Shown here: one piece after another, positions 63,814 to 64,000 of the stretch
How positions within the stretch are numbered: position 1 is the stretch's first letter
Layout: each line of letters opens with the position of its first letter
From: Chroogloeocystis siderophila 5.2 s.c.1
Lineage (GTDB): Bacteria > Cyanobacteriota > Cyanobacteriia > Cyanobacteriales > Chroococcidiopsidaceae
Length of the DNA stretch: 64,000 bases
NCBI RefSeq assembly: GCF_001904655.1
Contig: NZ_MRCC01000017.1
Span: 52,685-116,684, forward strand
Reading direction: 5' to 3'
Program-made: the position numbers and the translations under genes
The notes under the pieces: generated by a model
What the model was told of the DNA's origin: nothing
What the model saw: only the letters and a program-made list of their open reading frames with translations
The model's database searches: none

Positions 63814-64000
63814 TAATTGACGTTACCTAGTGTCTTTCATTTAGGTGTCTATTGCTTTGGGTAAATCTTTTTCCCTCAACCAGGTGAGCTAGTCAAGTTA
63901 ATTGTCGTCACTCGGTCTATTTAATTGTCGTTCAACACAAAATAAGGCGTTGCGGAAAGAGTAATGATATTTTTGCCAAAAAAATGGAAGAATGAAATGC

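Larger units (their letters stand above)
63246..63930 (-). mobile_element. internally deleted IS21-type insertion sequence
   Basis: Minus-strand order is istA start then istB end, as in IS21. The istA part stops after about 75 codons and is joined directly to the C-terminal third of istB, so most of both genes is missing. On the right, four copies of TTAATTGWCR lie at 63803, 63813, 63898 and 63921, as in multi-repeat IS21 ends. On the left, CGTCAATTATGTTGAC (63246-63261) resembles the complement of those repeats. Ends are approximate and no target duplication could be verified. Confidence 0.7.

Overview
The window is about 64 kb of a cyanobacterial chromosome. The evidence is the very frequent HIP1 octamer (GCGATCGC, dozens of copies) and many cyanobacteria-typical genes: a CrtO-type carotene ketolase, a Tab2/Atab2 protein, a ClC channel fused to universal stress domains, a DUF2243 protein, a DUF2993 protein, a CYP110-like P450 and a WGxxG protein. 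Base composition looks even throughout. I see no prophage, CRISPR array, rRNA or tRNA. The protein styles and the intergenic repeats suggest a Chroococcidiopsis/Gloeocapsopsis-like or Nostocales-like lineage; that placement is inference.

Layout. 0-8.5 kb: two coupled FecCD siderophore permeases, a protein with four MshEN-type repeats, dTDP-glucose dehydratase, a proline-rich TonB-like protein, CobI and an esterase. 8.5-20 kb: a cytochrome b-like protein, a large cation/proton antiporter, a frameshifted ada, a lytic transglycosylase, then a minus-strand group holding a NADAR protein, a strongly structured non-coding segment and a TIR-like protein, followed by DUF2243 and a hybrid histidine kinase. 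20-31 kb: sulfur metabolism (cysK, cysH, methanethiol oxidase/SBP56, with cysC further on), a transketolase/phosphoketolase-like enzyme, a P450, and a Crp/Fnr regulator with an FNR-like cysteine cluster. 31-46 kb: crtO, a saccharopine-dehydrogenase-like reductase, TspO, an antiporter, part of a branched-chain amino-acid ABC transporter, MOSC, PfkA and a dihydroorotate-dehydrogenase-like protein. 46-60 kb: ClC-CBS-USP, GDSL hydrolase, PmbA/TldE, Tab2, two SDRs, prolyl aminopeptidase, IlvC and an FdhF/YdeP molybdoenzyme. 60-64 kb is a decay zone: a broken GH13 amylase, a frameshifted DUF2459 gene and an internally deleted IS21-type element.

Gene decay is a theme. Besides the right end there are remnants of an EamA permease (11.7 kb), a Uma2 endonuclease (29.3 kb), an Rpn/DUF2887 nuclease (41 kb) and a dual-specificity phosphatase (42 kb), plus single-lesion genes (ada, the UPF0114/YqhA homologue, DUF2459). 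Several repeat families lie at gene borders: degenerate heptamer tracts (STRR-like), a dispersed element of about 45-50 bp present at least three times, a 30-bp repeat present twice, and strong palindromes.

The most interesting candidates for new biology are: (1) the NADAR / structured-RNA / TIR-like locus at 15.6-17.4 kb; (2) the stand-alone protein with two MshEN-like (c-di-GMP receptor) modules at 3 kb; (3) the Crp/Fnr regulator whose FNR-type cysteines appear only if a TTG start is used; (4) the ClC transporter lacking its gating glutamate; and (5) a cytochrome b-like protein lacking one haem ligand. Start sites were often moved downstream of the longest open frame, with reasons given in each entry.
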